64,000 nucleotides of DNA from CAYJKB01 sp964370625 (lineage in GTDB: Bacteria; Bacillota; Clostridia; Oscillospirales; Butyricicoccaceae): NCBI GenBank assembly GCA_964370625.1, contig CAYJKB010000004.1:1-64000 (forward strand), written 5' to 3'. A program made the position numbers and the translations under genes. The notes beneath the pieces were generated by a model. The model saw nothing but the letters and a program-made list of their open reading frames with translations, searched no databases and was not told where the DNA came from. Every line of letters starts with the position of its first letter. Positions within the stretch are counted from its first letter, which is position 1. Shown piece after piece: positions 33,635 to 42,705 of the stretch.

Positions 33635-34939
33635 GTGTTTAAATCTTTACCCAGTATGATAATGAAAGCTGAGACTGTAAGTCATATAGGTAAAATTGAA
33701 AATGTTACAGGAATATCTATGACAGCCTCTGGAGGTTCTGCAAATATCGGTGATATTGTTCTGATTTACAATGAAGAACAAAAAAAACAAATTCCGGCAG
33801 AAGTTGTAGGATTTCAAGGTGATAAAATTAGGCTTATGGCTTATGAAGATGTGCCTGGAATTGGCACAGATAGCTTTGTTAGAAATACAAAAAAAAGACT
33901 TAAAATCCCAGTTGGTCAATTTTTAAAAGGTAGAATAATTGATGCACTTGGAAATCCTATTGATGGAAAAGGGGAATTTAAGTCAGACAGATATTATTAT
34001 GTTGAAAATCCCAAAATAAATCCCCTAGAACGTCCAGCGATTACTGAAAAAATGCACTTTGGTGTACGAGCAATTGATGGGCTTTGTACTATTGGCAAAG
34101 GTCAGCGTATTGGCATTTTTGCAGGGAGTGGTGTTGGTAAAAGTACACTACTTGGCATGATAGCAAAAAATGTATCTGCTGATATTAATGTTATTGCGCT
34201 AGTTGGAGAGCGTGGCAGAGAGGTTCGTGAGTTTGTCGAACGTGATTTAGGTCCAGAAGGCATGAAAAAAACTGTACTCATCGTGGCAACTTCTGATGAA
34301 CCTGCTATGCTTCGTATGAAATGCCCACTTGTAGCAACAACTATAGCAGAGTATTTTAAAGATCGAGGAAAAGATGTACTCCTTATGATGGATTCCTTAA
34401 CAAGGTTTGCAATGGCACAGCGTGAAATCGGACTTGCAACCGGAGAGCCACCTGTTGCACGTGGATATACACCATCAATTTATGCACAATTTCCTAAACT
34501 TTTAGAACGAAGTGGAATGTTTGAAAAAGGGTCAATAACAGGTGTTTACACTGTTCTTGTAGAAGGTGATGACACAAATGAGCCTGTTTCTGATACTGTT
34601 CGTGGTATACTCGACGGACATATCGTTATGAGCCGTAAACTTGCTAATGCAAACCATTTTCCAGCAATAGATGTAAATGCTAGCATTTCTCGTTTGATGC
34701 AAGCAATTTCCGACACAGGACATTTGAATTTAGCATCAAAAATGCGTGATGTGCTTAGTGTATATGCTCAAAATGAAGATTTAATTTCGATTGGAGCATA
34801 TAAAGACGGAACAAACCAAAAACTTGATTATGCATTGCGAAAAATTGATGCTGTTAAAGAATTTTTAATGCAGGAAATTGACGAAAAATGCACAACAGAA
34901 CAAACTTTAGAACAAATGAAAACGATATTTGACAGTTAA
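33635..34939 (+). CDS. fliI: Flagellum-specific ATP synthase FliI
   Basis: FliI is the hexameric ATPase of the flagellar type III export apparatus. The 434-aa protein starts with GTG preceded by AGGAGG. It has Walker A GIFAGSGVGKST at about residue 160, ALVGERGREVREF, Walker B DVLLMMDSLTRFAMAQREIGL, and ARGYTPSIYAQFPKLLERSG. Length and motifs are standard. Confidence 0.97.
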   Translation: MFKSLPSMIMKAETVSHIGKIENVTGISMTASGGSANIGDIVLIYNEEQKKQIPAEVVGFQGDKIRLMAYEDVPGIGTDSFVRNTKKRLKIPVGQFLKGRIIDALGNPIDGKGEFKSDRYYYVENPKINPLERPAITEKMHFGVRAIDGLCTIGKGQRIGIFAGSGVGKSTLLGMIAKNVSADINVIALVGERGREVREFVERDLGPEGMKKTVLIVATSDEPAMLRMKCPLVATTIAEYFKDRGKDVLLMMDSLTRFAMAQREIGLATGEPPVARGYTPSIYAQFPKLLERSGMFEKGSITGVYTVLVEGDDTNEPVSDTVRGILDGHIVMSRKLANANHFPAIDVNASISRLMQAISDTGHLNLASKMRDVLSVYAQNEDLISIGAYKDGTNQKLDYALRKIDAVKEFLMQEIDEKCTTEQTLEQMKTIFDS

Positions 34940-34979
34940 TTTTAGACTTTAATTATAAAATTTTTTGGAGGAATAGAAT

Positions 34980-35429
34980 TTGAAAAAATTTGTATTTTCC
35001 CTTGAAAAAGTGCTTAAATATAAAGAGCAGGTTGAAAATAATTTAAAGAATGAACATGCTCAAATAATTTCTGCTATTAATGATGAAAAGCAAAAATTAT
35101 ATGCACTAGAAGAAGAAGTTTCCATTAATATCAAAAATGTAGAATATGAAAAACAAACAGGGTGTACAGTTCAGACAATTCAAATGTATGAAGTATATCA
35201 AAAAAGCTTAGAAGCAAAAATTCGTCGTGTGAAACAAGTGATTTCACAGCTTGAAGTTCGTGAACAAAAGAAAATAGACGAAATTTTAGAAGCTAAAAAA
35301 GAAACCTCCTCCCTTGATATAATTAAGGACAAGCGATTTGCACATTATAATTCCGAAGTGCTAAAAGCTGAAGAACATTTTATAGAAGAATTTGTGAATA
35401 ATACTATGATTGCAAAAAGCTATTCATAG
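34980..35429 (+). CDS. fliJ: Flagellar export protein FliJ
   Basis: FliJ is the central stalk of the FliI ATPase. This 149-aa protein is almost entirely a long coiled coil, beginning with the family-typical FVFSLEKVLKYKEQVENN. It uses a TTG start with TTGGAGG 7 bp upstream. Position between fliI and fliK is canonical. Confidence 0.9.
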   Translation: MKKFVFSLEKVLKYKEQVENNLKNEHAQIISAINDEKQKLYALEEEVSINIKNVEYEKQTGCTVQTIQMYEVYQKSLEAKIRRVKQVISQLEVREQKKIDEILEAKKETSSLDIIKDKRFAHYNSEVLKAEEHFIEEFVNNTMIAKSYS

Positions 35430-35493
35430 ATTGCAAATTTTAAACTTGAAATTTTAAGTTATTTATAATTTATGTTGAAAGGAGGTGAAATAT

Positions 35494-36501
35494 ATGCAAA
35501 TGACAACTGCACAAATTACACAAATGATGAATGTTAACACAAATGTGAGTTCGAGCAGTTCAAAAGGCACAGTGGACAATACTTTTGAAGGCCTAATGCA
35601 AGACAAAGTAAATGCTGAAGCAAAAGGAATAAATACAGAAAATGTTGTTTTAACTGAAGAGGAAGCATTAGCCTTGCTTGAACAAGAGCAAACAGAAGAA
35701 GATGAAAATGCAGAACAACCAGATTTACTAGGTGAACTTGCTATAGCACAAGATGTACTTCAAATGCTTAAGGACAAGTTGCTAGCACCTGTAGAACAAG
35801 AAACACAAGAAACAAAAACAGATGCTATAGTTTTAATAGCTAGTGAAGCTGAAGGACAAAATACAGATAAAGTAGCAAGCTTGACAGGTATTGAAAATGG
35901 AGAAGCTCAAACTGAGAACAATGTTTTGAAAGCCCAAACTGTGACAGAGGCGAAAACGTCTGAAATCAAAACTTCAGATGCTAAAAGTTCTGAAACTTCA
36001 AGTGAGTTTCAAGGAATGTTAAATTCACAGGTGGACACGCATAATACAAATGTTCAAAATGTACAGAAAACAGAAAATGTGCCACAAACTAGCCAAACTA
36101 TGAGTACGGAATATGTATCTGAAATCAAAGATGAAATCGCAAATAAGATTTTATCAGGTGTGAAAGAGTTTGAAATTGAACTTAATCCAAGTGATTTAGG
36201 AAAGCTTACAATTAAAGCGACATATGAAGATGGTCAAGCGATGATTTCGATTATTTGTACAGAAAAAGATACTTTAGGTATACTTTCTAAAAGTGCAACA
36301 GATTTAGCAAATATCATTGAACTTCGCTCTGGAAATGCAACACAAATTGTCATTGATGAGCCACGAAGTGACTATCTAGATAATAATGCTGACAGCCCAA
36401 ACGAAAGAAATGACCAAACTCATGAACAAAATTCCAATGAAAAGATTGAAATTGAAGAAGCAGAAAGTTTCTTGCATCAATTAAGACTAGGACTTATGTA
36501 A
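35494..36501 (+). CDS. fliK: Flagellar hook-length control protein FliK
   Basis: FliK measures hook length and triggers the FlhB export switch. The 335-aa protein has a long low-complexity Glu/Thr/Ser-rich N-terminal ruler region and a C-terminal core domain around FEIELNPSDLGKLTIKATYEDGQAMISI. ATG at 35494 is the start; an in-frame GTG at 35485 lies inside the ribosome binding site AAAGGAGGTG. A conserved Gln-rich stretch follows the core, then an acidic tail. Confidence 0.9.
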   Translation: MQMTTAQITQMMNVNTNVSSSSSKGTVDNTFEGLMQDKVNAEAKGINTENVVLTEEEALALLEQEQTEEDENAEQPDLLGELAIAQDVLQMLKDKLLAPVEQETQETKTDAIVLIASEAEGQNTDKVASLTGIENGEAQTENNVLKAQTVTEAKTSEIKTSDAKSSETSSEFQGMLNSQVDTHNTNVQNVQKTENVPQTSQTMSTEYVSEIKDEIANKILSGVKEFEIELNPSDLGKLTIKATYEDGQAMISIICTEKDTLGILSKSATDLANIIELRSGNATQIVIDEPRSDYLDNNADSPNERNDQTHEQNSNEKIEIEEAESFLHQLRLGLM

Positions 36502-36536
36502 CTTAGACTTAATTTAAACATTGAAAGGAGAATTAC

Positions 36537-37265
36537 ATGAGCTCAGTAGGTTCAGTGAATACATATTCACAAATTAGCTCCCGAAGTGCATATGCAGAAG
36601 AACCAAGTGGTACGCTAACTACCGATGACTTTTATGAACTTCTTGCAGCACAGCTTAAATATCAAGATGCTGACAACCCAATGGATACAGCAGAAATGAT
36701 GAATCAAATGGTGCAAACGCAAATGATTGAAGCAATCACTCAAATGACTACGACAAACCTTATGCAATATACAATGTCAATGATGGGAAAAGAGCTTACA
36801 ATGGCAGATATTGATGAGGCAACAGGTGTATTTAACGGACAAACGACAACAGGTGAAATCACTGGTATAATCTTCGGCGATGACCCTATCCTTTTCATCG
36901 GTGAGCAAGACTATAGACTATCACAAATCATGTCAGTAGGTACAATTCCAGAGCCACCAGAGATAGAGGTTGAAGTGGAAGATGAGGAAGATGATATAGT
37001 AGACGGCACTGACAGCGTAGGCGGTACAGAAGGTACAGACAGCACTGACGGTACAGCTGGCACAGATGGCACAACAGAAAGTGGGGACACTACATCTGCA
37101 GATACTCCTGCTACAGGTGAAGCAGGCGAGGCTGGCGACACAACAACGTCTGGAACAACCGGAAGCACAGATACAGGTGCTACAGATAGCAGTTCAGATA
37201 TTCCTCAAACATCTGATGTAACAGATGCTTCAGATAGTACAAATGGCGATGAGGCACAGCCTTAA
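36537..37265 (+). CDS. flgD: Flagellar hook assembly (capping) protein FlgD with acidic low-complexity tail
   Basis: FlgD caps the growing hook. The first ~95 residues are the conserved part: LTTDDFYELLAAQLKYQDADNPMDTAEMMNQMVQTQMI. From about residue 145 to the end (242) the protein is almost only Asp, Gly, Thr, Ser, Glu and Ala (for example DGTDSVGGTEGTDSTDGTAG), a disordered tail encoded by repetitive, more GC-rich DNA. Such an extension replaces the usual C-terminal beta domains. AAGGAG precedes the ATG. Confidence 0.9.
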   Translation: MSSVGSVNTYSQISSRSAYAEEPSGTLTTDDFYELLAAQLKYQDADNPMDTAEMMNQMVQTQMIEAITQMTTTNLMQYTMSMMGKELTMADIDEATGVFNGQTTTGEITGIIFGDDPILFIGEQDYRLSQIMSVGTIPEPPEIEVEVEDEEDDIVDGTDSVGGTEGTDSTDGTAGTDGTTESGDTTSADTPATGEAGEAGDTTTSGTTGSTDTGATDSSSDIPQTSDVTDASDSTNGDEAQP

Positions 37266-37288
37266 TTCCACTAAAATTTAATATTGAA

Positions 37289-37681
37289 ATGAGTGATTTT
37301 ATGACAGCGGATAACCTTTCTAGCATAGGTAGATTAAGGTTAGAACACGATACATTGCTGCATAAATCAAATGCAAAATCAAATAGTGATTTCTCTAAAG
37401 TGTTAAATGATAAGATTGAAAATAGCACTGGTATACAATTTTCAAAACATGCTATAACAAGAATGAATGAGCGTGGTGTTGATGTGTCAGAGAAGTTGCA
37501 AAATGATTTGAATGCAGCAGTTGATAAAGCACGTGAAAAAGGTGCGAAAGATGTGATTGTAATAGGTCCATCTAATGCTTTTGTTGTAAATGTGCCGAAT
37601 AATACGGTGGTTACAACGATGAATTTACACGAAATGCGTGAAAAAGTTTTTACTAATATTGATAGTGCAATAATTTTATAA
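37289..37681 (+). CDS. Flagellar operon protein, TIGR02530-like
   Basis: The 130-aa protein matches the small 'flagellar operon protein' found between flgD and flgE in many Firmicutes. It has the central motif GIQFSKHAITRMNERGVDVSEKLQ and DVIVIGPSNAFVVNVPNNTVVTTM. Its molecular role is unknown; it probably assists hook assembly. ATG at 37289 is used, and ATG at 37301 is an alternative. No strong ribosome binding site is visible for either, so coupling to flgD is plausible. Confidence 0.82.
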   Translation: MSDFMTADNLSSIGRLRLEHDTLLHKSNAKSNSDFSKVLNDKIENSTGIQFSKHAITRMNERGVDVSEKLQNDLNAAVDKAREKGAKDVIVIGPSNAFVVNVPNNTVVTTMNLHEMREKVFTNIDSAIIL

Positions 37682-37780
37682 GCTGGACCATTATTGGAAG
37701 CTTTTATATTCATCAGAAGAATGAATATAGACTTTATTTGCACAAAATTAAATTTCTATAATAAGAAAGGAAATAATATA

Positions 37781-38749
37781 ATGGTTAAATCGATGAATGC
37801 GGCAATTTCTGGTCTACGTACTCACCAATCTAAAATGGACGTAATCAGTAACAACATTGCAAACGTAAATACATGGGGTTATAAAACTCGTACAGCAAAC
37901 TTCCAAGATTCACTTTATCAAAACGTAACACTAGGTACTGGTGGGGACGTTGACGAAGGTGGAATCGGTGGTATCAACAGTTCGCAACTTGGTTTCGGTG
38001 TAAACTTAGGTTCTATCTCAACAAACTTTTCAACAGGTGCGTGGGGATACACTGGTGACGGGCTTAACTGTATGATTGATGGAACAGGTTTCTTTATCGT
38101 AGGTCAATACAGAGACCCAGCGGGTACAGCACCTGATAGTGGCCCTGTAGAGAACACAGGTCTTTCAGCGGCTGGTATGTCACTTACTCGTGTTGGTATT
38201 TTCACAATTGATGACAACGGTTGTCTTGTAGATAGCACAGGTCGTTATGTTTATGGTTATGTAGCAACTGACCCAGATGACAGTGGCACAGGTGGTGGTA
38301 CAGCTGATGATGGTGATTACGGAATTGTTGAGGATGACGGTCTTACACCTATTCAAATTCCAATTAAAGACGATACAACTACACCTCCTACACGCTTCCA
38401 AATCGAATCAGTTAGCATCGCAAGTGATGGTTCTGTTATCGGTATTGATAGCGACAACGTAAAAGTTGTATTCGGTAGAATTGGTATTGCATCAGTTGAA
38501 AACGTAAACGGTCTTGACCAAACGGCTGGTTATCACTACAACATCGGTAGCAACGCAGGGCAAGTTGTAGCTGGATTTTCAACAGCTGCTACAGGTAGCG
38601 TACTTAGTAACTATCTTGAAATGTCAAACGTTGACTTAGCTTCTGAAATTGCAAACATGATTACAACTCAAAGGGGTTACCAAGCTAACACAAAAATCAT
38701 CACAGTTACAGATGAAATGCTTGCAGAGCTTGTTAATATGAAACGATAA
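37781..38749 (+). CDS. flgE: Flagellar hook protein FlgE
   Basis: FlgE polymerises into the hook. The frame opens at 37694, but ATG at 37781 (GAAAGG upstream) starts the conserved sequence MVKSMNAAISGLRTHQSKMD, giving 322 aa. It has ISNNIANVNTWGYKT and ends with EMSNVDLASEIANMITTQRG and a C-terminal helix. A Gly/Asp-rich loop (residues ~165-185) is the likely surface domain. Codon usage is richer in C/G-ending codons than its neighbours, consistent with high expression. Confidence 0.96.
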   Translation: MVKSMNAAISGLRTHQSKMDVISNNIANVNTWGYKTRTANFQDSLYQNVTLGTGGDVDEGGIGGINSSQLGFGVNLGSISTNFSTGAWGYTGDGLNCMIDGTGFFIVGQYRDPAGTAPDSGPVENTGLSAAGMSLTRVGIFTIDDNGCLVDSTGRYVYGYVATDPDDSGTGGGTADDGDYGIVEDDGLTPIQIPIKDDTTTPPTRFQIESVSIASDGSVIGIDSDNVKVVFGRIGIASVENVNGLDQTAGYHYNIGSNAGQVVAGFSTAATGSVLSNYLEMSNVDLASEIANMITTQRGYQANTKIITVTDEMLAELVNMKR

Positions 38750-38819
38750 GCATAAATTTTCATAATAAAAATTATAGGAAATTGTAGCTTAGAGAAGCGA
38801 AAAAACAAATAAATTTTAT

Positions 38820-38846
38820 AGTGAGGGAAAGTAATTTTCCCTCACT
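38820..38846 (+). other. Hairpin without T tract after flgE
   Basis: AGTGAGGGAAA pairs perfectly with TTTCCCTCACT over 11 bp with a 4-5 base loop, 70 bp after flgE and 21 bp before flbD. No T run follows, so it is more likely a partial terminator or mRNA-stabilising element than a full terminator. Confidence 0.6.
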
Positions 38847-38867
38847 ACTTGAAAAGGATGATGAAAT

Positions 38868-39059
38868 TTGGTAGAATTAACTAAGTTAAATGGAGAGATA
38901 ATACTTATCAATCCAAATCAAATCGAGTATATTGAAATTATTCCTGAATCAAAAATCATTATGATGAATGGCAGATATCACATAGTTGTTGAAACTAAAG
39001 AACAAATAATCGATAAAACCATTTGGTTTCAAAATGAGTGTATTCATCGCAAGTTTTAG
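38868..39059 (+). CDS. flbD: Flagellar FlbD/SwrD family protein
   Basis: This 63-aa protein matches the FlbD family (SwrD in Bacillus), which promotes flagellar motor power or swarming. It has the conserved start VELTKLNGEIILINPNQIEYIE and IMMNGRYHIVVETKEQIIDK. It starts with TTG (AAAAGGATGATG upstream) and is followed by motA, the usual order. Confidence 0.88.
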   Translation: MVELTKLNGEIILINPNQIEYIEIIPESKIIMMNGRYHIVVETKEQIIDKTIWFQNECIHRKF

Positions 39060-39076
39060 TCGGAGGTTTTTATATT

Positions 39077-39904
39077 ATGGATGTTACAACTCTTGTCGGT
39101 ATAGTGCTTGGAGCTGTATTAATACTTATTTCAATCATGTTAGGGGAAAATGGGCTTGACGTGAATGCATTGGCAAGTTTCTTTGATGCACCTAGTATCA
39201 TGATTGTAGTAGGTGGTACGCTTGCAGCCGTAATCGCAAGTTACCCACTTAGCAAATTATTAAGCACACTTAAACACTTTAAAAAACTTATCTCAGGTAA
39301 AGCATATCAAGTAGAGCCTGTAATAGAGCAACTTGTAGACTTTGCGACGATTGCTCGTAAAAATGGTTTGCTTGCACTTGAAGAACAAGCAAATGCATTG
39401 ACAGATCCTTTCTTCAAACAAGGCATCATGTATGTAGTAGATGCTACAGAAGCTGAAAAAGTTCGTGAACTTATGGAAAGTGATTTATCTTATATGGATC
39501 AAAGGCATGATGAAGAAGCTGGTATTTATGAAAAAGCTGCAGCTTTCGCTCCGTCTTTTGGTATGATTGGTACGCTTATCGGTCTTATCAACATGCTTGC
39601 AGGGATGGACCTTGCAGCAGGTTCGTCATCGTCTATCGGTGCCGATATGTCCGTTGCCCTTATTACAACATTATATGGTTGTATTTTAGGTAGCCTTATT
39701 TTCCAACCAGTAGCAAAAAAACTTCGTATTCGTAATGAAGAAGAACTTTTATATAAACAGCTTATTATTGAAGGTGTTATCGGTATTCAATCAGGGGAAA
39801 ACCCAAAGGCACTTCGTGAACGTCTTGCATCTCAACTTCACCAAAACAAACGTAGCAAAATCATTGATGGTGCAGCTGGTGGCGGAAAAGGCGATGAAAA
39901 ATAA
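39077..39904 (+). CDS. motA: Flagellar motor stator protein MotA
   Basis: MotA forms the stator channel with MotB and contacts FliG. ATG at 39077 (CGGAGG upstream) gives 275 aa; the longer frame from 39038 overlaps flbD and lacks a binding site. Four membrane segments are seen, with DVTTLVGIVLGAVLILISIM at the N-terminus and PSFGMIGTLIGLINMLAGMD as the third-fourth segment signature. The cytoplasmic loop contains the charged YMDQRHDEEAGIYEKAA. Confidence 0.96.
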   Translation: MDVTTLVGIVLGAVLILISIMLGENGLDVNALASFFDAPSIMIVVGGTLAAVIASYPLSKLLSTLKHFKKLISGKAYQVEPVIEQLVDFATIARKNGLLALEEQANALTDPFFKQGIMYVVDATEAEKVRELMESDLSYMDQRHDEEAGIYEKAAAFAPSFGMIGTLIGLINMLAGMDLAAGSSSSIGADMSVALITTLYGCILGSLIFQPVAKKLRIRNEEELLYKQLIIEGVIGIQSGENPKALRERLASQLHQNKRSKIIDGAAGGGKGDEK

Positions 39905-39934
39905 TTAATACATAATATGAAGGGAGAATGAGTA

Positions 39935-40720
39935 GTGAAACAGAGAAAAAAAGCCCCAGAAGGCGGAGCAGACTGGATGGGAACATACGGAGACATGGTT
40001 ACCTTGCTACTTTGTTTCTTTGTACTACTTTACTCAATATCTTCAGTTGACCAAGTAAAATGGGAAAACCTTGTAAGAAGTTTTAACCCTGATGCTGAAG
40101 AAGTATCACAGCTTGTAATAGATGCAAATCTAGAAGCTGGAGACGAAGATGTACCAGGAAGTTTTGAAGCAGAAGAGGTTACAGAACAATTTGATAAACT
40201 ATATAAAGACCTTCAAAATATGCAAACTGAATATTCGGAAGTTGTGGATATAGAGCTTGAGTCTGGTGAAGGTTATCAGTTTATAAGGTTTAATGATACT
40301 GTGTTTTTCGGAGGAGATAGCTCAGAGCTTTTACCAGTTGGTAGAGAGATATTAGCAGTATTTTCTGGAATTATTAAAGAATCAGAATCATCTATTCAAC
40401 AAATGAGTGTGCTAGGGCATACTACACTCGCAGACCCTAATAGACCAAATGAAGTTGCTTTCGACAGAATTTTATCTGCTGAAAGAGCAGCTGTAGTAAC
40501 AGCGTATATTCAGACTTTTGCTGAAATGCCAGGAGAGAAACTTGTAAGCGTAGGTTATGGACAATTTCGTCCAGTTGCACCATTTGATACGGAGGAAAAT
40601 CGTGCGAAAAACCGTAGAGTTGAAATACTCATCACAAAAAGTGGTACAGTTGAACAATCTCTTGAAAAATATTATGATGAAGCATATGCAAATCTTGCAC
40701 AATCAGATGTAAATCCGTAG
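39935..40720 (+). CDS. motB: Flagellar motor stator protein MotB
   Basis: MotB anchors the stator to peptidoglycan. The 261-aa protein starts with GTG and has one membrane segment with the ion-binding Asp in YGDMVTLLLCFFVLLY (residues ~14-31), a linker, and an OmpA-like domain ending GYGQFRPVAPFDTEENRAKNRRVEILI. fliL, often found between motB and fliM, is absent here. Confidence 0.96.
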   Translation: MKQRKKAPEGGADWMGTYGDMVTLLLCFFVLLYSISSVDQVKWENLVRSFNPDAEEVSQLVIDANLEAGDEDVPGSFEAEEVTEQFDKLYKDLQNMQTEYSEVVDIELESGEGYQFIRFNDTVFFGGDSSELLPVGREILAVFSGIIKESESSIQQMSVLGHTTLADPNRPNEVAFDRILSAERAAVVTAYIQTFAEMPGEKLVSVGYGQFRPVAPFDTEENRAKNRRVEILITKSGTVEQSLEKYYDEAYANLAQSDVNP

Positions 40721-40747
40721 AAAACGCTAAGAAACAGGAGTGGTGAT

Positions 40748-41761
40748 ATGGCAGAGGTATTAACACAGAGTCAAATTGATGAGCTGTTAAACTCTATGAA
40801 TTCAGGAGGAGATAGTAAGCCTGCTGAGACAAAAAAAGCAGAATCTTCGCAAAATGATAACTGGAAGATGTATGACTTTAACAGTCCAAAAAAATTCACA
40901 AAAGATAGATTAAAATTGCTTAAGGGTATTTATGACAACTATGGCAGATTAGTTTCATTAAGGCTTAATGGCATGCTTAGAACTATGTGTGAAGCTGAAG
41001 TTTTCACAGTAGAAGAACAGAGATACTTTGAGTTTAACAACATGCTAAGCGATAGCGACGTTATGATGGTTATGAACACTAAAGCACCTGGAGATAATGC
41101 AAGTATTCCGATTTTATTTCATATAGATCAAATTCTTATGATTAATATGATTGATAGAATGTTAGGTGGCACTGGGGCAGACCCAGATATAGAGCTTCCG
41201 TATGATTATACAGAAATAGAAGTTGCATTATATGAAAAAGTAATGCATGGTATTTTAGAAGTTACGGATAATGCATGGACAAACTATATCAGCTTAATAT
41301 ATGGTGAAAAGCGATATGAGGAAAATCCAGGTTTATTCCAAGAAGTAAGCCTTGATGAGCCTGTTGTAATTGTACTTCTTAATATTAAAATGGGAAATGT
41401 ACAAGGTGCAATAACTATTTGTGTGCCAGGAACATTGTTGATGGATATTTTCACTGCTATGGATAAGAGAAAATATGTTGATAATGGTGCTAATGTTAAC
41501 ACAAGCTATCGAGATAGACTTACAGAAAATCTAAACAAAAGCCAGATGGAAATTAAAGCGAAAGTTGGCGACGTAACACTAGCGCTAGATGATATTTTAA
41601 ATCTTAGAGTTGGTGATGTAATTGATTTAAACAAACCAAAAGATTCAGAAGTTACACTTCTTGTTGAAGAACAACCATGGTTTTATGGTAAAATCGGTAC
41701 ATATAACAAAAATACGGCTATTCAAATTAGCAGAAGAATTGAAGAAGAGGAAAAAGCTTAA
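40748..41761 (+). CDS. fliM: Flagellar motor switch protein FliM
   Basis: FliM is the C-ring switch protein that binds CheY-P. The 337-aa protein starts with the CheY-binding peptide region LTQSQIDELLNSMNSGG, followed by YDFNSPKKFTKDRLKLLKGI. It has the CheC-like middle domain and the C-terminal SpoA domain (VGDVTLALDDILNLRVGDVI). AGGAGTGG precedes the ATG. Confidence 0.97.
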   Translation: MAEVLTQSQIDELLNSMNSGGDSKPAETKKAESSQNDNWKMYDFNSPKKFTKDRLKLLKGIYDNYGRLVSLRLNGMLRTMCEAEVFTVEEQRYFEFNNMLSDSDVMMVMNTKAPGDNASIPILFHIDQILMINMIDRMLGGTGADPDIELPYDYTEIEVALYEKVMHGILEVTDNAWTNYISLIYGEKRYEENPGLFQEVSLDEPVVIVLLNIKMGNVQGAITICVPGTLLMDIFTAMDKRKYVDNGANVNTSYRDRLTENLNKSQMEIKAKVGDVTLALDDILNLRVGDVIDLNKPKDSEVTLLVEEQPWFYGKIGTYNKNTAIQISRRIEEEEKA

Positions 41762-41818
41762 TTGCTTTCCTATATATTAAAATTTAAAATTATTTTTTTA
41801 TGAAAGAAGGATAATAAA

Positions 41819-42178
41819 ATGGCAAAAATTATGGTAGTTGATGACGCAGCTTTTATGAGAATGATGATAAAAGATACACTTTCAAAAGCGGGATATGCTG
41901 ATTTAGTTGAAGCCGCAGACGGTGCTATTGCAGTTGAAACATTCAAAGCTGAAAAACCAGATCTTGTACTTTTAGATATTACAATGCCAAACATGAATGG
42001 ATTAGATGCGCTTAAAGAAATCAAATCGATTGATGCTAGTGCAAATGTAATCATGTGTTCTGCTATGGGTCAAGAAGCTATGGTTATTGATGCAATTAAA
42101 GCAGGAGCAAAGGACTTTATTGTAAAACCATTTAAACCAAACAGAATTCTTGATGCTGTTGCAAAAATCATAGGATAA
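41819..42178 (+). CDS. cheY: Chemotaxis response regulator CheY
   Basis: This single-domain receiver of 119 aa is phosphorylated by CheA and binds FliM. It has MVVDDAAFMRMMI (acidic pair), the phospho-Asp in DLVLLDITMPNMNGLDAL (about residue 53), CSAMGQE (Thr/Ser position) and FIVKPF (Lys). GAAAGAAGG precedes the ATG. It sits between fliM and the displaced flgC. Confidence 0.95.
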   Translation: MAKIMVVDDAAFMRMMIKDTLSKAGYADLVEAADGAIAVETFKAEKPDLVLLDITMPNMNGLDALKEIKSIDASANVIMCSAMGQEAMVIDAIKAGAKDFIVKPFKPNRILDAVAKIIG

Positions 42179-42233
42179 TATATAATCTGATATTTATATC
42201 GCAATTTGAGATATAAAAGAATGGAGAATAGTT

Positions 42234-42668
42234 ATGTCTTTTTTATCATCGCTTAGTATCAGTGCTTCAGGAATGACAGCACAACGCTTGCGACTTGATG
42301 TTGCAGCAGATAACATAGCTAACATAGAGACAACAAGAACAGAAGACGGCACTCCTTACAGAAGAAAAATGACAGTGCTTGAATCGAAAGATGCTGATTT
42401 TTCAGCTGTTCTTAATGGAGAAATACAAAGACAGGGTATGGGTGGCGTTCAAGCGACACAAATATTAGAAGATGAAACAGAACTTCGACCTGTTTACGAC
42501 CCAACACATCCTGATGCAAATGAAGAGGGTTATGTTTTAATGCCAAATATCGACCTTGTAAAAGAAATGAGCGATAGTATGGCAGCATATCGTGCATATG
42601 AAGCGAATGTGACAGCATTTAATACCGTTAGATCAATGGCGCAAAAAGCATTAGAAATAGGGAAATAG
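42234..42668 (+). CDS. flgC: Flagellar basal-body rod protein FlgC, in an unusual position
   Basis: FlgC is a proximal rod subunit. The 144-aa protein has the rod signature ISASGMTAQRLRLDVAADNIAN and the FlgC-specific parts TPYRRKMTVLESK and YDPTHPDANEEGYVLMPNID, ending ANVTAFNTVRSMAQKALEIGK. In most Firmicutes it directly follows flgB; here it is about 12.5 kb downstream, between cheY and fliY. AATGGAGAA precedes the ATG. No second copy exists in the window. Confidence 0.95.
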   Translation: MSFLSSLSISASGMTAQRLRLDVAADNIANIETTRTEDGTPYRRKMTVLESKDADFSAVLNGEIQRQGMGGVQATQILEDETELRPVYDPTHPDANEEGYVLMPNIDLVKEMSDSMAAYRAYEANVTAFNTVRSMAQKALEIGK

Positions 42669-42705
42669 TAAGCTTTTTTTGTTGTGCCGGAAAGTGAGTT
42701 GACAA

